From Brevibacterium sp. RIT 803 (GTDB lineage Bacteria; Actinomycetota; Actinomycetes; Actinomycetales; Brevibacteriaceae), in NCBI RefSeq assembly GCF_016892625.1, contig NZ_JAFEMW010000002.1:496001-560000 (forward strand): a stretch of 64,000 nucleotides of DNA. The letters run 5' to 3'. Position numbers and translations under genes: made by a program. How positions within the stretch are numbered: the stretch's first letter is position 1; the number at the start of each line of letters is the position of its first letter. Shown here one piece after another: positions 25,633-34,741 of this stretch. Below the pieces are notes generated by a model, which had not been told where the DNA came from, did not search any database, and was given only the letters and a program-made list of their open reading frames with translations.

Positions 25633-25769
25633 CGTCGTCTCCCTCATCGTTGAGTTCGTCAAGCACTTGTTGGATGCAGTCGGTGTGACCGCGTTCACTG
25701 TCCAGTCTGGGACTGATGCTATAAAAGGAAAAGCGGAATAAATCTAACAACTAGTCCGGAAAAGCAAAT

Positions 25770-26684
25770 ATGTACATTGACCAGGTCCCGAACTTCTCAC
25801 TGCGCCAGCTCTCGTATCTCATTACGGCGGCACGGCTGGGCACGATCTCTGCCGCGGCGTCCGAACTGCACGTTTCGTCGTCTGCGATCTCTGATTCGAT
25901 CACTGCCCTCGAGCATGAGATGGGTGCACAGTTGTGTATCCGTAAGAAGGCACACGGTTTGGTGCTCACCACAGCCGGAAAGCAGGTGGCAGCGCGAGCA
26001 GCAAGTCTCATCAATGAGGCGAACGAGCTGGAACGCGACCTCAAAACCAGTGATGGCGAGCTTGCGGGGCCGATCACCATCGGCTGCTACCCCACACTGG
26101 CGCCGATGATCCTGCCGGTGCTACTCGCCGAGTTCGGGGAACGGCATCCACGCGTGAGTTTAGAGATCGTAGAAACGACGCAGGATCTCATGGCGGGCAA
26201 ACTGGAGTCAGGCGAGATCGACGTTGCCTTCGTCTACGAGACGCTCGTCCCTGGTGCTCCGAACCATGCGCAGCTCTTCTCTCAGCCGGCACACGTCGTT
26301 CTGGCGGCGGATGACCTGTTCGCCTCACGGGAGACCGTTCGGCTGGAAGACCTGGTTGAACGCGACATGATCCTCCTCGACTCTCCCCCATCAAGCCAGC
26401 ACACGCTGTCAATGTTCACCGACCGCGGCCTGCAACCGAAGATCCGTCACCGAACGACCAGCTATGAAGTGGTTCGGACACTCGTCGGGCGTGGCCTTGG
26501 CTACGGAGTGCTGGTTCAGCGGCTGAACAATATTTCGAGTTATGAGGGGTATCCGCTGGTGGTGAAGGAGATTGAGCCAGCGGTTGAACCGGTCGGGGTT
26601 GAGGTGATTTGGCCTTCGGGCGCGGCATTGACCAGGCGGGCGAAGAATCTGATCAAATTTGCCATCTCTCGAAAATGGAAATGA
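25770..26684 (+). CDS. LysR family regulator divergent from the P450 fusion
   Basis: 304 residues. HTH at residues 8-66 (FSLRQLSYLITAARLGTISAAASELHVSSSAISDSITALEHEMGAQLCIRKKAHGLVLT), effector-binding domain from about residue 92 (GPITIGCYPTLAPMILPVLLAEF). It is transcribed away from the P450 gene across a 137-nt gap, a classic divergent regulator-target pair, so it is the likely regulator of the P450. Effector may be the P450 substrate or product (inference). Confidence 0.92.
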   Translation: MYIDQVPNFSLRQLSYLITAARLGTISAAASELHVSSSAISDSITALEHEMGAQLCIRKKAHGLVLTTAGKQVAARAASLINEANELERDLKTSDGELAGPITIGCYPTLAPMILPVLLAEFGERHPRVSLEIVETTQDLMAGKLESGEIDVAFVYETLVPGAPNHAQLFSQPAHVVLAADDLFASRETVRLEDLVERDMILLDSPPSSQHTLSMFTDRGLQPKIRHRTTSYEVVRTLVGRGLGYGVLVQRLNNISSYEGYPLVVKEIEPAVEPVGVEVIWPSGAALTRRAKNLIKFAISRKWK

Positions 26685-26764
26685 TCCTGCATCGAACACT
26701 CAAACTCATGGTCAGATTTCGACTTCCACAGGAATGACCCACGTAATCCAGTCTGTCAACAATC

Positions 26765-27745
26765 TCAGGAGCTCCGCTCCCGGTCACCGTTCTGCTCCGC
26801 CGTCCGTCGGTATTCACTAGGAGCTTCGCCAAACGCGGATTTGAACGAGCGACTGAAATGTGGAGCGTCTGCCAAACCCCAGCGACTTGATATTTGAATC
26901 AACGAAAGATCGGCAAGCGACGGATCAAGCAGATCCCGCCGCGCATGTTCTAACCTTCGTTGACGAATCCAACTGGACACGGTGGTTCCCGCCTCTTCAA
27001 ACAGATATTGCAAACGTCGCGTCGACATGAAGTGAGCAGCGGCAACCGTACTGGGGCTCAGACTCGGATCAGCAAGTTGGTGTTCAATATAGTCCTTAAT
27101 TGCCGCGACTGCTGATGCGCGCGGTGACGCAATTGAGTCGAGACCAAGCTCCGCATATAACACAGTGTTCATTACGTCGAGCGCGTTATGCGCCAGAAGT
27201 ATTCCGGTATGTCCCGAAACTGTTCCGAGAGCAGTTCCGACTTGCTCCAGAAAGCTCGAAGCCACACGTATTAGACCTGGCTGGGAAGGCCGAAGAGCAT
27301 GAGCCAAAAGATTGTCGACATCATCTCGCGGAACGCTCATTGCTTCTCGCGGAAAGACCATCACGATTGAATCCGTGTGGTCAGCAAAGGTCGCACTGTA
27401 TGGCTGTCCCGTGTCGTATAGCGCCATATCGCCTGACCCCAAAGTCGCCTGCTGACCATTTTGAACAATCAACCCCGAGCCCGAGAGTATCAAGCTCAGT
27501 TTGTAATACCGGTTTTCATCCGACCTGATGTCTTTAGGCAACCGATCAACTTGATGCACCGATGCTGAGATTCGAGAGAGGTTGACATCATCAAAACGGC
27601 GGCCCTGAATTCGCCCGTGAAAGTCATCGGGGCGAGTCGTGCTCACATGAAGCCGGACAAACCGATTCGACATCCTTTCCCGCCATGCTTCAAAAGAGTC
27701 GACCTCCACTGGAGAAGTAGGTGCGCTACTCGTCAAGACCGGCAT
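26765..27745 (-). CDS. AraC family transcriptional regulator
   Basis: 326 residues. N-terminal half (to about 190) is the AraC-binding-like-2 sensor domain (RYYKLSLILSGSGLIVQNGQQATLGSGDMALYDTGQPY). The C-terminal about 100 residues hold two HTHs (LSPSTVAAAHFMSTRRLQYLFEEAGTTVSSWIRQRRLEHARRDL...ISSRWGLADAPHFSRSFKSAFGEAPSEYR). Start 27745 is supported by GAGGTGG 7 nt upstream. It is divergent from the carboxymuconolactone-decarboxylase-like cassette, which it likely activates. Confidence 0.9.
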   Translation of the reverse strand: MPVLTSSAPTSPVEVDSFEAWRERMSNRFVRLHVSTTRPDDFHGRIQGRRFDDVNLSRISASVHQVDRLPKDIRSDENRYYKLSLILSGSGLIVQNGQQATLGSGDMALYDTGQPYSATFADHTDSIVMVFPREAMSVPRDDVDNLLAHALRPSQPGLIRVASSFLEQVGTALGTVSGHTGILLAHNALDVMNTVLYAELGLDSIASPRASAVAAIKDYIEHQLADPSLSPSTVAAAHFMSTRRLQYLFEEAGTTVSSWIRQRRLEHARRDLLDPSLADLSLIQISSRWGLADAPHFSRSFKSAFGEAPSEYRRTAEQNGDRERSS

Positions 27746-28008
27746 CAAGTTCCACCTCGCTTCTACGTTGAACCATAGGAATCTGCGATCTGACATCCAC
27801 TCCGGCTCAGAGCAGTGTGTGTTCTCGAGTGTAGGACAAAGACAAGCCAGGTCAACGCAAAAGTACAAGTAACTGGCTCATGTCGGTTACAACGTGAGTT
27901 ACGTGCGCCTTGCTACAAGACATATGCGGCAATGGACAAGAAGACTAGAGCAGCAGGTCACTAGATTGAGACCCAGAACCACAATTCCAATTGAAAGGAT
28001 GTCATCAC

Positions 28009-28404
28009 ATGATCCATGACGAGCTGTATGAAAAGGGACTTGACCTGCGGCGCTCAATGTTCGGGCCAGCGGGTGCCGAAGAGCAGGTTGAAACGACAAC
28101 TGATTTCAACGACAAGATCCAAGATGTCGTCACTCGCTACTGTTTTGGCGACATATGGCAACGCGAAGGTTTGGATCTTCGCACACGCAGTTTCGTCACC
28201 CTTGCGATGCTGGTCGCGCTGGGGCGCCCGCACGAGATTCGCATTCATCTCCGCGGAGCGATTGCAAACGGGATTACCACGGACCAAATTCGCGAAGTGA
28301 TGATTCATTCGTTCCTGTACTGTGGGTTGCCCGCAGCCATTGACGGGCTCCGCGCGTTCGAGGAAGTCCTTTCAGAGTCCACGACGGAGCCCAACGATGA
28401 ATGA
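28009..28404 (+). CDS. Carboxymuconolactone decarboxylase family protein
   Basis: 131 residues of the CMD/AhpD-like helical fold: RTRSFVTLAMLVALGRPHEIRIHLRGAIANGITTDQIREVMIHSFLYCGLPAAIDGLRAF. This pattern (E-I-x-x-H, G-x-T..E, Y-x-G-x-P) is that of 4-carboxymuconolactone decarboxylases; the CxxC of AhpD peroxidases is absent. AAAGGA lies 9 nt before the ATG. First gene of a three-gene cassette; its stop overlaps the next gene by 8 nt. True substrate is uncertain, since no other protocatechuate genes are near. Confidence 0.87.
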   Translation: MIHDELYEKGLDLRRSMFGPAGAEEQVETTTDFNDKIQDVVTRYCFGDIWQREGLDLRTRSFVTLAMLVALGRPHEIRIHLRGAIANGITTDQIREVMIHSFLYCGLPAAIDGLRAFEEVLSESTTEPNDE

Positions 28405-29296
28405 GTCAACGAAAGTGGGATTTATAGGGCTGGGCAATATGGGAGCGCCAATGGCGGCTAACGTCGCTCACTCTGGAATCGACCTCATTGTCCGAGACGC
28501 AGACCAGAACCTTGCAAGTAAGATCGCTTATGCATCTGGCGCTGTGGCCGCATCCTCACCAAGCGATTTCGCCGAGGTCGAGATAGTTGTCACGATGCTC
28601 CCGACCAGCACAATTGTCTCCCAAGCTCTGTTCGATTGGGGAGATGGAGTAGTCCACCATTTGGCGCCTGATGCCGTAATCGTCGATATGTCCTCGTCCG
28701 ATCCCACGCAGACTAAAGAACTTGGAAAAATACTGAAGGGCCACGGAATAGCTCTCATCGATGCACCTGTATCGGGCGGAGTCTCCAAAGCAACGACCGG
28801 TGAGCTCTCGATCATGCTCGGCTGTGACAACGCTGAGGCGATAGCCAAAGCTCTTCCAATTGTGGAATCAATGAGCAGTGTTATCTTCCGCACCGGCGAT
28901 CTCGGCTCAGGACACGCGATGAAGGCTCTCAACAATTTCGTCGCTGCTGCGGCAACTACGGCTGCCTGCGAAGCACTGGTAATTGGAGATCGATTCGGTT
29001 TGGACCAACACACGATACTTAATGTTCTCAATTCCTCCACAGGCCGCAGCTGGGTCACTGAAAATGTTCTCGGACCCCATGTCGTTGATCGGGAGTACGG
29101 CTCTGGATTCTCGCTCGCGCTCTATTCGAAAGATGTTGGCATTGCCAAGAATCTTGCTGCTGCTGTCGATGATCCAGCCCCGGTTTGCACTGCGGTAGCC
29201 GGCGCTATGACGAATGCCCTTTCCACATTGGGCAACGTGGACCACACCGAAGCCATTACATTCTGGGAACAGGAACGGACAACCAGGGGAACCTGA
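28397..29296 (+). CDS. 3-Hydroxyisobutyrate dehydrogenase-like beta-hydroxyacid dehydrogenase
   Basis: 299 residues. NAD(P) site VGFIGLGNMGAPMAANVAHSG at residues 7-27, substrate motif IDAPVSGGVSKATTGELSIMLG around 120-141, catalytic-Lys region GHAMKALNNFVAAAA around 173-187, all matching the 3-hydroxyisobutyrate/tartronate-semialdehyde reductase/glyoxylate reductase family. Converts a beta-hydroxy acid and its semialdehyde or keto acid. Overlaps the CMD gene by 8 nt and is followed by a transporter, so all three should act on one compound. Confidence 0.9.
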   Translation: MNESTKVGFIGLGNMGAPMAANVAHSGIDLIVRDADQNLASKIAYASGAVAASSPSDFAEVEIVVTMLPTSTIVSQALFDWGDGVVHHLAPDAVIVDMSSSDPTQTKELGKILKGHGIALIDAPVSGGVSKATTGELSIMLGCDNAEAIAKALPIVESMSSVIFRTGDLGSGHAMKALNNFVAAAATTAACEALVIGDRFGLDQHTILNVLNSSTGRSWVTENVLGPHVVDREYGSGFSLALYSKDVGIAKNLAAAVDDPAPVCTAVAGAMTNALSTLGNVDHTEAITFWEQERTTRGT

Positions 29297-29353
29297 CCTT
29301 TCCTCGCCCCGACGCCGACCAATTGACCTTTCCACTGACGAATAGGAAGACTG

Positions 29354-30673
29354 ATGACCACTGAATCGACAAGCGCCACGATTCCCATCGACCCAAAGCA
29401 AAAGAAGAGGGTCGCACTTGCAAGTGCAGTTGGGACTAGCGTGGAATGGTACGACTATCACGTCTATTCCATTGCATCTGCGCTGGTTATCGGTAGATTA
29501 TTCTTCCCGGAAGCCTCCCCACTCGCAGGAACTATGGCAGCGTTCGCTACGTTCGCGATCGGATTCATAGCACGGCCGCTCGGAGGAATTCTTGCTGGTC
29601 ACCTCGGCGATCGGATTGGCCGTAAAAAGGTCATGGTCATAACACTGACCATGATGGGTGTCGCCACGACGCTAATCGGATTGTTGCCGACCTATGCGCA
29701 GATAGGGGCTGTGGCTCCTGTGCTACTCGTTGTTCTGCGACTGCTCCAAGGTTTGAGTGCAGGCGGCGAATGGGGCAGCGCCGCATTGATGGCAGTCGAA
29801 CATGCGCCTGACGGACAACGGGGACGGTTCGGCAACTACGTCCAGCTCGGGACTCCTGCAGGTATGTTTCTCGCAAACGTTGTCATACTAGGTGCCACGT
29901 TCACCCTGTCGGAATCTCAGTTCGAATCATGGGGTTGGCGCGTTCCATTCATGTTAAGTGCGCTGATGGTAGTACTCGGCTTCATTATTCGAAGTAAAGT
30001 CGACGAGAGCCCAGTCTTCAAATCTCTTGCCCACCATTCCACACTTGAACAAGTTCCCCTCTGGGAGCTCCTGAAGACCAGCAAGAAGCGAATCCTCCTC
30101 GCCGTACTTTCGTTTCTCGGTAATAACGCGTGCGGATATATCTTCCTTGCCTTCCTTACTTCCTACGGAACAGCCACCGTCGGCATGAGCAGAAACTTCA
30201 TGCTCGACGTATTGCTAGTTGGGTGCTTGACGTGGTTCGGCTCAATGATAATATTCTCCCGCCTCAGTGACCGCGTGGGACGCCTCCGGGTCTACTTAGG
30301 GGGTTATGTCGGCCTCATCGTATGGGCCATACCTTTCTTTGCTCTTTTCAGCACCGGAAACAAGTTCCTCATGATTCTTTCGGTCGTTGTTCTGACATTC
30401 GGGCTTGCTGCTACTTACGGCCCTCAGGCGGCACTATTTGCAGAACTGTTTCCTGCCAGGTTCAGAGCAAGTGGCGTGTCACTTTCCTACGCCATTGGTG
30501 CATGCCTGGGCGGCGGATTCGCACCACTGATTGCGACTGCAGTGTTCGGAGCCTCCGGAACAATCTACGCGGTATCCGCATTTATGATTACGTTCTGTCT
30601 GATCAGCATCGTCGGACTGGTGGCGATGAAGGGAACGCCCAACTCGTTTTCCAATGATTCTTTCAAACTGTAA
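29354..30673 (+). CDS. MHS family MFS metabolite:proton symporter
   Basis: 439 residues, 12 helices. GTSVEWYDYHVYSIASALVIGRLFF near residue 28 and GHLGDRIGRKKVMVITLTMMG near residue 83 are the metabolite:H+ symporter (ShiA/ProP/KgtP) signatures; the RxxQG-x-GGEWG motif appears as RLLQGLSAGGEWGSAALM. Imports small organic acids or zwitterions. Last gene of the AraC-linked cassette and followed by a strong terminator. Homologous to the transporter at 31749 but clearly diverged. Confidence 0.9.
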   Translation: MTTESTSATIPIDPKQKKRVALASAVGTSVEWYDYHVYSIASALVIGRLFFPEASPLAGTMAAFATFAIGFIARPLGGILAGHLGDRIGRKKVMVITLTMMGVATTLIGLLPTYAQIGAVAPVLLVVLRLLQGLSAGGEWGSAALMAVEHAPDGQRGRFGNYVQLGTPAGMFLANVVILGATFTLSESQFESWGWRVPFMLSALMVVLGFIIRSKVDESPVFKSLAHHSTLEQVPLWELLKTSKKRILLAVLSFLGNNACGYIFLAFLTSYGTATVGMSRNFMLDVLLVGCLTWFGSMIIFSRLSDRVGRLRVYLGGYVGLIVWAIPFFALFSTGNKFLMILSVVVLTFGLAATYGPQAALFAELFPARFRASGVSLSYAIGACLGGGFAPLIATAVFGASGTIYAVSAFMITFCLISIVGLVAMKGTPNSFSNDSFKL

Positions 30674-30687
30674 ATAGATGGGGATGA

Positions 30688-30735
30688 GTTGTCATATGCA
30701 GGGGTGGTCGTAGTTCGCCACCCCCACATGACAAC
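30688..30735. terminator. Bidirectional terminator hairpin
   Basis: GTTGTCAT at 30688-30695 pairs with ATGACAAC at the 3' end, and AGGGGTGG pairs with CCACCCC around a TCGTAGTTCG loop. It lies between two convergent genes (MHS transporter and PaaX-like gene) and can serve both. Confidence 0.75.
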
Positions 30736-30785
30736 TTCGTTCAAGTCACACAAATGAATCACCCCATGTTCAGATGTACGACGCT

Positions 30786-31580
30786 TCAAAGCTCGCCGGA
30801 GAACAGCTTGTGCAGAACAAATTTTTCAGCTTCATCCAAGCCTTCGTTGAGCCTTCGGAACAAATCTCCTTGCACAGCACCTGGCCATTTTTGAGGTAGC
30901 AAAACCACTGGCAGCTGCGGATCCGTCCGCGTCAGCGTCAGCCAGTCGAAATGGAGCTCCACGCGCTTGACCAGCGCGTCAGCCGGAGACAGCGAAGCGG
31001 GGGCGACGGCTCGCCACTTCCCTCCGAACGCCTCATAGTCGGCAGCCAATGCCTCCAAGTCGAACGAACTGACAAGCACCTCATCAGTCGTCGGCGGCTG
31101 CGGCATGCCATAGACGACGATCGGTGAGATCTCGGAATGCTCCGGCCCCAGAATCGCAACCACATCATGTTGCCCAGGAGCTACCCAGGGCCCACCATCA
31201 ACCTGGGCAAACCCAGCCCACGACAGCCGTGACGCCATCTGATGCCGCAGAGTCCTCTTCGACTCCGGGACCTGGATTCGGACAAAGGTCCAGCGGCCAT
31301 CCCAATCCTGGGGCTGCCAGCCGGCGAACATCTTCTCTTGACCTTCGCGCAGAATCACACGACCCCGGTCAGACAAGGTGTAGAAGGTCTTGCGGCCCTC
31401 CTTGTGACGGACGACGAACTTCTTTGCCGCCATCCGCTGCAATAGGGACCGGGCGGCTGATTCCCCCACACCCAGCTTGCCCATGACGAACACGATCGAC
31501 GCGCCACTCAACGGCCTGGGGTCATCGAGCATGTGCAGGCCGGCGAGCGCAAAGAAGAGTGACTGAGGGTGGACCGTCAT
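30786..31580 (-). CDS. PaaX-like transcriptional regulator
   Basis: 264 residues. N-terminal winged HTH (residues 25-85: PLSGASIVFVMGKLGVGESAARSLLQRMAAKKFVVRHKEGRKTFYTLSDRGRVIL), a central PaaX domain beginning WDGRWTFVRIQVPESKRTLRHQMASRLSWAGFAQVDGGPWVAP, and a C-terminal helical domain (DPQLPVVLLPQKWPG). PaaX represses phenylacetyl-CoA genes and responds to an acyl-CoA. Here no paa genes are adjacent; it is divergent from an MHS transporter and CoA-ligase cluster, so an acyl-CoA made by that cluster is the likely inducer. Confidence 0.88.
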   Translation of the reverse strand: MTVHPQSLFFALAGLHMLDDPRPLSGASIVFVMGKLGVGESAARSLLQRMAAKKFVVRHKEGRKTFYTLSDRGRVILREGQEKMFAGWQPQDWDGRWTFVRIQVPESKRTLRHQMASRLSWAGFAQVDGGPWVAPGQHDVVAILGPEHSEISPIVVYGMPQPPTTDEVLVSSFDLEALAADYEAFGGKWRAVAPASLSPADALVKRVELHFDWLTLTRTDPQLPVVLLPQKWPGAVQGDLFRRLNEGLDEAEKFVLHKLFSGEL

Positions 31581-31634
31581 GGAACTACTTTACGGTCTCC
31601 TCTGCACTCAACCACGACAATATATCGCAATTCA

Positions 31635-31664
31635 TTGACGCAACCGCGTCAGGCTGCATAGTAT
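31635..31664 (+). promoter_or_regulatory. Promoter of the CoA-ligase cluster with overlapping palindrome
   Basis: TTGACG (31635-31640), 18-nt spacer, TAGTAT (31659-31664). The palindrome TGACGC-AACC-GCGTCA (31636-31651) covers the -35 element, so a repressor there would block transcription; the divergent PaaX-like protein is the natural candidate. The 5' leader of about 75 nt carries a short hairpin (AGCCCG/CGGGCT) before the GAGGA ribosome site. Confidence 0.65.
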
Positions 31665-31748
31665 CGATGCGAGCCCGGTCAGTGAGGATCGGGCTTCCTC
31701 CCCACCGCACCCGACAACCATTCAAGCCACTTCATCAGCGAGGATCAC

Positions 31749-33134
31749 ATGGCTTCCGCGAACTCCACGCCAACGAAATCGACACCGATGCTCAAACGAG
31801 CAGCCGCCTCGGCGTATCTGGGCAGCGTCATCGAGTACTACGACTTCTTCGTCTACTCCGTCTGCGCTGCCCTTGTCTTCAAGGACGTCTTCTTCTCCAA
31901 CCTCACCCCAGCCATCGGCACACTGGCCAGCTTGGCCACATTCGCCACCGGCTATCTGGCTCGTCCCCTGGGCGGCATCATCTTCGGCCACTTCGGCGAC
32001 AAGCTGGGCCGCAAACGCATGCTCGTGCTCAGCATGTTCACCATCGGCATCGCCTCGACCGCAATCGGCCTGCTGCCCACCTACGACCAGGCCGGGCTCA
32101 TCGCCCCGGTCCTCCTCATCCTCATCCGCGTCATCCAGGGTGTCGCCATCGGCGGCGAATGGGGCGGCGCCATGCTCATGTCCGCCGAGCACGCCACCAA
32201 GAACCGCGGTTTCTGGGCCAGCTTCACCAGCGCCGGAGCGCCCACCGGCCAGCTCGTCTCCGCGCTCGTCATCGCCGGCACGCTGGCAGCCATGGGCCCG
32301 GATGCCTTCATCGCCTGGGGCTGGCGCCTGCCGTTCCTCGCCTCGGTGCTCCTGTTGATCATCGGCGTCATCGTCCGCTCGGCAGTCGACGAATCCCCCG
32401 AATTCCTCGCAGCGAAGAAGCGCACATCAAAGCGTGGCATCCCGATCATCGCGACCCTGCGCAAGCAGCCGCTGACGCTTGTGCTCGCCGTCGGCGTCGG
32501 ACTCTCGGCCTTCATGTTCCAGGGGCTGCTCACCACCTACTCCATCGCATACGGCGTCCAGATCGGCATCGAACGACAGACGATCCTCAATGCCCTGTCC
32601 TTCTCCTCCTTCTTCGCAATCTTCGGCATCATCGGCTGGTCCCGCCTCTCCGACACGATCGGCCGCAGGCCCCTCGTCATCGCCGGAGCCGTGCTCATCG
32701 CCGTCTGGGGCTTCGCCCTCTTCCCCATGCTGGAGACGAAGAATGGTCTGATCATCACCATCGGCATGGTCATCGGCCAAGGCATCATCCACCCGATGAT
32801 CTACGGCCCGCTAGCCGGTCTCTACTCGGAGCTCTTCGACACCGAACACCGCTACACAGGTGCCTCACTGGGCTACCAGATCGCCGGCATCGGTGCGGGC
32901 ATCTCCCCCGTGCTCTTCGCCGCGATCATGAGCTCGACCGAGTCTGCGTCGACCATTCCGCTGTCCATCGTTCTCCTGGCGGTGGCCGCCATCAGCATCC
33001 TCTGCATCTGGCGCCTGGGAGAAACGAAGTCACGGACCCTGTCCGAACAGCACTTCGCCGAGACTCCAGGAGTCACTCACACACCATCGACGAACACCAC
33101 GCCACCGGCAGCCATGGAAGGACCAACTCTGTGA
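31749..33134 (+). CDS. MHS family MFS metabolite:proton symporter
   Basis: 461 residues, 12 helices. YLGSVIEYYDFFVYSVCAALVF near residue 20, GHFGDKLGRKRMLVLSMFTIG near residue 80 and RVIQGVAIGGEWGGAMLMSAEHA near residue 125 are MHS signatures. GAGGATCAC precedes the ATG. It leads an operon with a CoA ligase (GTGA overlap), so it should import the acid that the ligase activates. Same overall family as the symporter at 29354. Confidence 0.91.
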   Translation: MASANSTPTKSTPMLKRAAASAYLGSVIEYYDFFVYSVCAALVFKDVFFSNLTPAIGTLASLATFATGYLARPLGGIIFGHFGDKLGRKRMLVLSMFTIGIASTAIGLLPTYDQAGLIAPVLLILIRVIQGVAIGGEWGGAMLMSAEHATKNRGFWASFTSAGAPTGQLVSALVIAGTLAAMGPDAFIAWGWRLPFLASVLLLIIGVIVRSAVDESPEFLAAKKRTSKRGIPIIATLRKQPLTLVLAVGVGLSAFMFQGLLTTYSIAYGVQIGIERQTILNALSFSSFFAIFGIIGWSRLSDTIGRRPLVIAGAVLIAVWGFALFPMLETKNGLIITIGMVIGQGIIHPMIYGPLAGLYSELFDTEHRYTGASLGYQIAGIGAGISPVLFAAIMSSTESASTIPLSIVLLAVAAISILCIWRLGETKSRTLSEQHFAETPGVTHTPSTNTTPPAAMEGPTL

Positions 33135-34741
33135 CCTTCGCCCACCCCAGCCTGGCCAGGCTCTCCGAAAGCCAGGCCACCGATTACGGCGAGAAGACCG
33201 CTATCACCTTCGCCGGCAACGCATACTCCTATTCCCAGATGCACGAACGCACCCTGACCTGCGCCGCTGACCTGCACAGTCAGGGTGTTCGCCGAGGTGA
33301 CCGGGTCGCCTACCTGGGTCCCAACCATCCAGCGACGATCGTCGTTCTGCTGGCTTGCCTGCGCCTGGGGGCAATCTTCATCCCGCTCAACTGGCGCCTG
33401 GCCCCGGCCGAGCTCGATTATCAGCTCGCCCTCGCCGAGGTGGCTCACCTGTACGTCGCCCCCGACATGTCCGAGACCGCAGAGAGACTCAGCGCGGACG
33501 TCGCCCAGGAAACGGTGCGTTGGGAGGACCCTGCCACCTCGGCGAACGTCCCGGTTGTGCCTGCCTCCGAAGTCACCGGTGACGAACCGGCGTTCCTGCT
33601 CTTCACCTCCGGGACGACCGGGCGGCCCAAAGGTGCGGTGCTGACTCATGCCAACCTGTTGTGGAACTCCTTCAACCTCCTCCTCAACACGGACCTCACC
33701 GCCGATGACGTCACCCTGGTCACCGCTCCGCTCTTCCACGTCATCGGCCTCGACCAACAGGTGATGACCAGTTATCTGCGCGGGGCGCGCATGCTCATCG
33801 AATCCACGTGGGACGTTGACCGTGCCTTCGACGCCATCGAACACGAGGGACTGACCTGGATGGCCGGGGTGACGACCATGTTCTCCGACATGCTCCAATC
33901 ACCGAGGTGGAACACTGCGGACCTCACATCGCTGCGCTTCGTCAATTCCGGTGGCGCCCCGATCCCGGTCTCCCTCATCGAGGCTTTCCAGGCCAAAGAC
34001 ATCATGTTCTGTCAGGGCTACGGGCTCACAGAAACCTCCCCCGGTTGCACGTTCCTGCCCGCCGCGAGCGCCTTGGACAAGCCAGGATCGGCGGGACGGG
34101 CCGTGCCCTTCACCGAGGTGGAGGTCCGCGATGCCTCAGGCAACGTATGTTCGTCCGGAGTCAAAGGTGAGATCGTCGTCCGCGGACCCAATGTCACCGG
34201 CGGCTACTGGAACAACCAGGCCGCCACCGATGCGGCGTTCTCGCCCGGCGGCTGGTTCCACACCGGTGACATCGGGTACCTCGACGCCGACGGTTTCCTC
34301 TTCATCGTCGACCGGCTCAAGGACATGTTCATCTCCGGAGGCGAGAACGTCTACCCCGCCGAGGTGGAATCCGCCCTCTTCGACCACCCAGGCGTGGCTG
34401 AGGCTGCCGTCGTCGCTGCAGCCGATGGCCGGTGGGGCGAAGTCGGCCACGCCTTCGTCATCGTGTCTGTTCCTGAGACCGAGTCTGGCGCTGGTGCCGG
34501 AGTCGAGTCTGCGGCCTCAGCCCCCACTTGCGAAGAACTGCGCGACTTCCTCCTGGCCCGCCTGGCCAAATACAAGGTGCCGAAGTACTTCGACCTCGTC
34601 GACGAACTGCCACGCACCGGCTCTGGGAAAGTCCACAAGGTCTCTCTACGCACAACCGGCGGGCTCGGCGCCCACGCCACCACCGGCCCCTCAGACCCCA
34701 GCACTGACAACTGTGCACCAGCACCGAAGGACAACGCATGA
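33131..34741 (+). CDS. AMP-dependent acyl/aryl-CoA ligase
   Basis: 536 residues of the ANL superfamily. Motif A10-type loop LLFTSGTTGRPKGAVLTHAN near residue 155, GYGLTETSPG near residue 296, FHTGDIGYLDADGFLFIVDRLKDMFISGGENVYPAEVE near residues 376-413, and catalytic Lys in LPRTGSGKVHK near residue 500. It activates a carboxylic acid with ATP and CoA. The GTG start overlaps the transporter stop (GTGA) and GGAAGGA lies 8 nt upstream. A Gly/Ala/Glu-rich insert (SGAGAGVESAAS) precedes the C-terminal hinge. Closest in layout to cinnamate/coumarate or fatty-acid ligases. Confidence 0.92.
   Translation: MTFAHPSLARLSESQATDYGEKTAITFAGNAYSYSQMHERTLTCAADLHSQGVRRGDRVAYLGPNHPATIVVLLACLRLGAIFIPLNWRLAPAELDYQLALAEVAHLYVAPDMSETAERLSADVAQETVRWEDPATSANVPVVPASEVTGDEPAFLLFTSGTTGRPKGAVLTHANLLWNSFNLLLNTDLTADDVTLVTAPLFHVIGLDQQVMTSYLRGARMLIESTWDVDRAFDAIEHEGLTWMAGVTTMFSDMLQSPRWNTADLTSLRFVNSGGAPIPVSLIEAFQAKDIMFCQGYGLTETSPGCTFLPAASALDKPGSAGRAVPFTEVEVRDASGNVCSSGVKGEIVVRGPNVTGGYWNNQAATDAAFSPGGWFHTGDIGYLDADGFLFIVDRLKDMFISGGENVYPAEVESALFDHPGVAEAAVVAAADGRWGEVGHAFVIVSVPETESGAGAGVESAASAPTCEELRDFLLARLAKYKVPKYFDLVDELPRTGSGKVHKVSLRTTGGLGAHATTGPSDPSTDNCAPAPKDNA

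Noticed and set aside
23530-25653. A 707-codon plus-strand open frame opposite the P450 fusion
   Set aside because: It is antisense to a gene with clear P450, FprA and flavodoxin motifs; its translation shows no domain and its composition is that of mirrored GC-rich codons.
31559-33130. A 520-codon extension of the CoA ligase frame to the left
   Set aside because: It overlaps the MHS transporter in another frame, has no family motif, and the ligase has its own GTG with a ribosome site at 33131.
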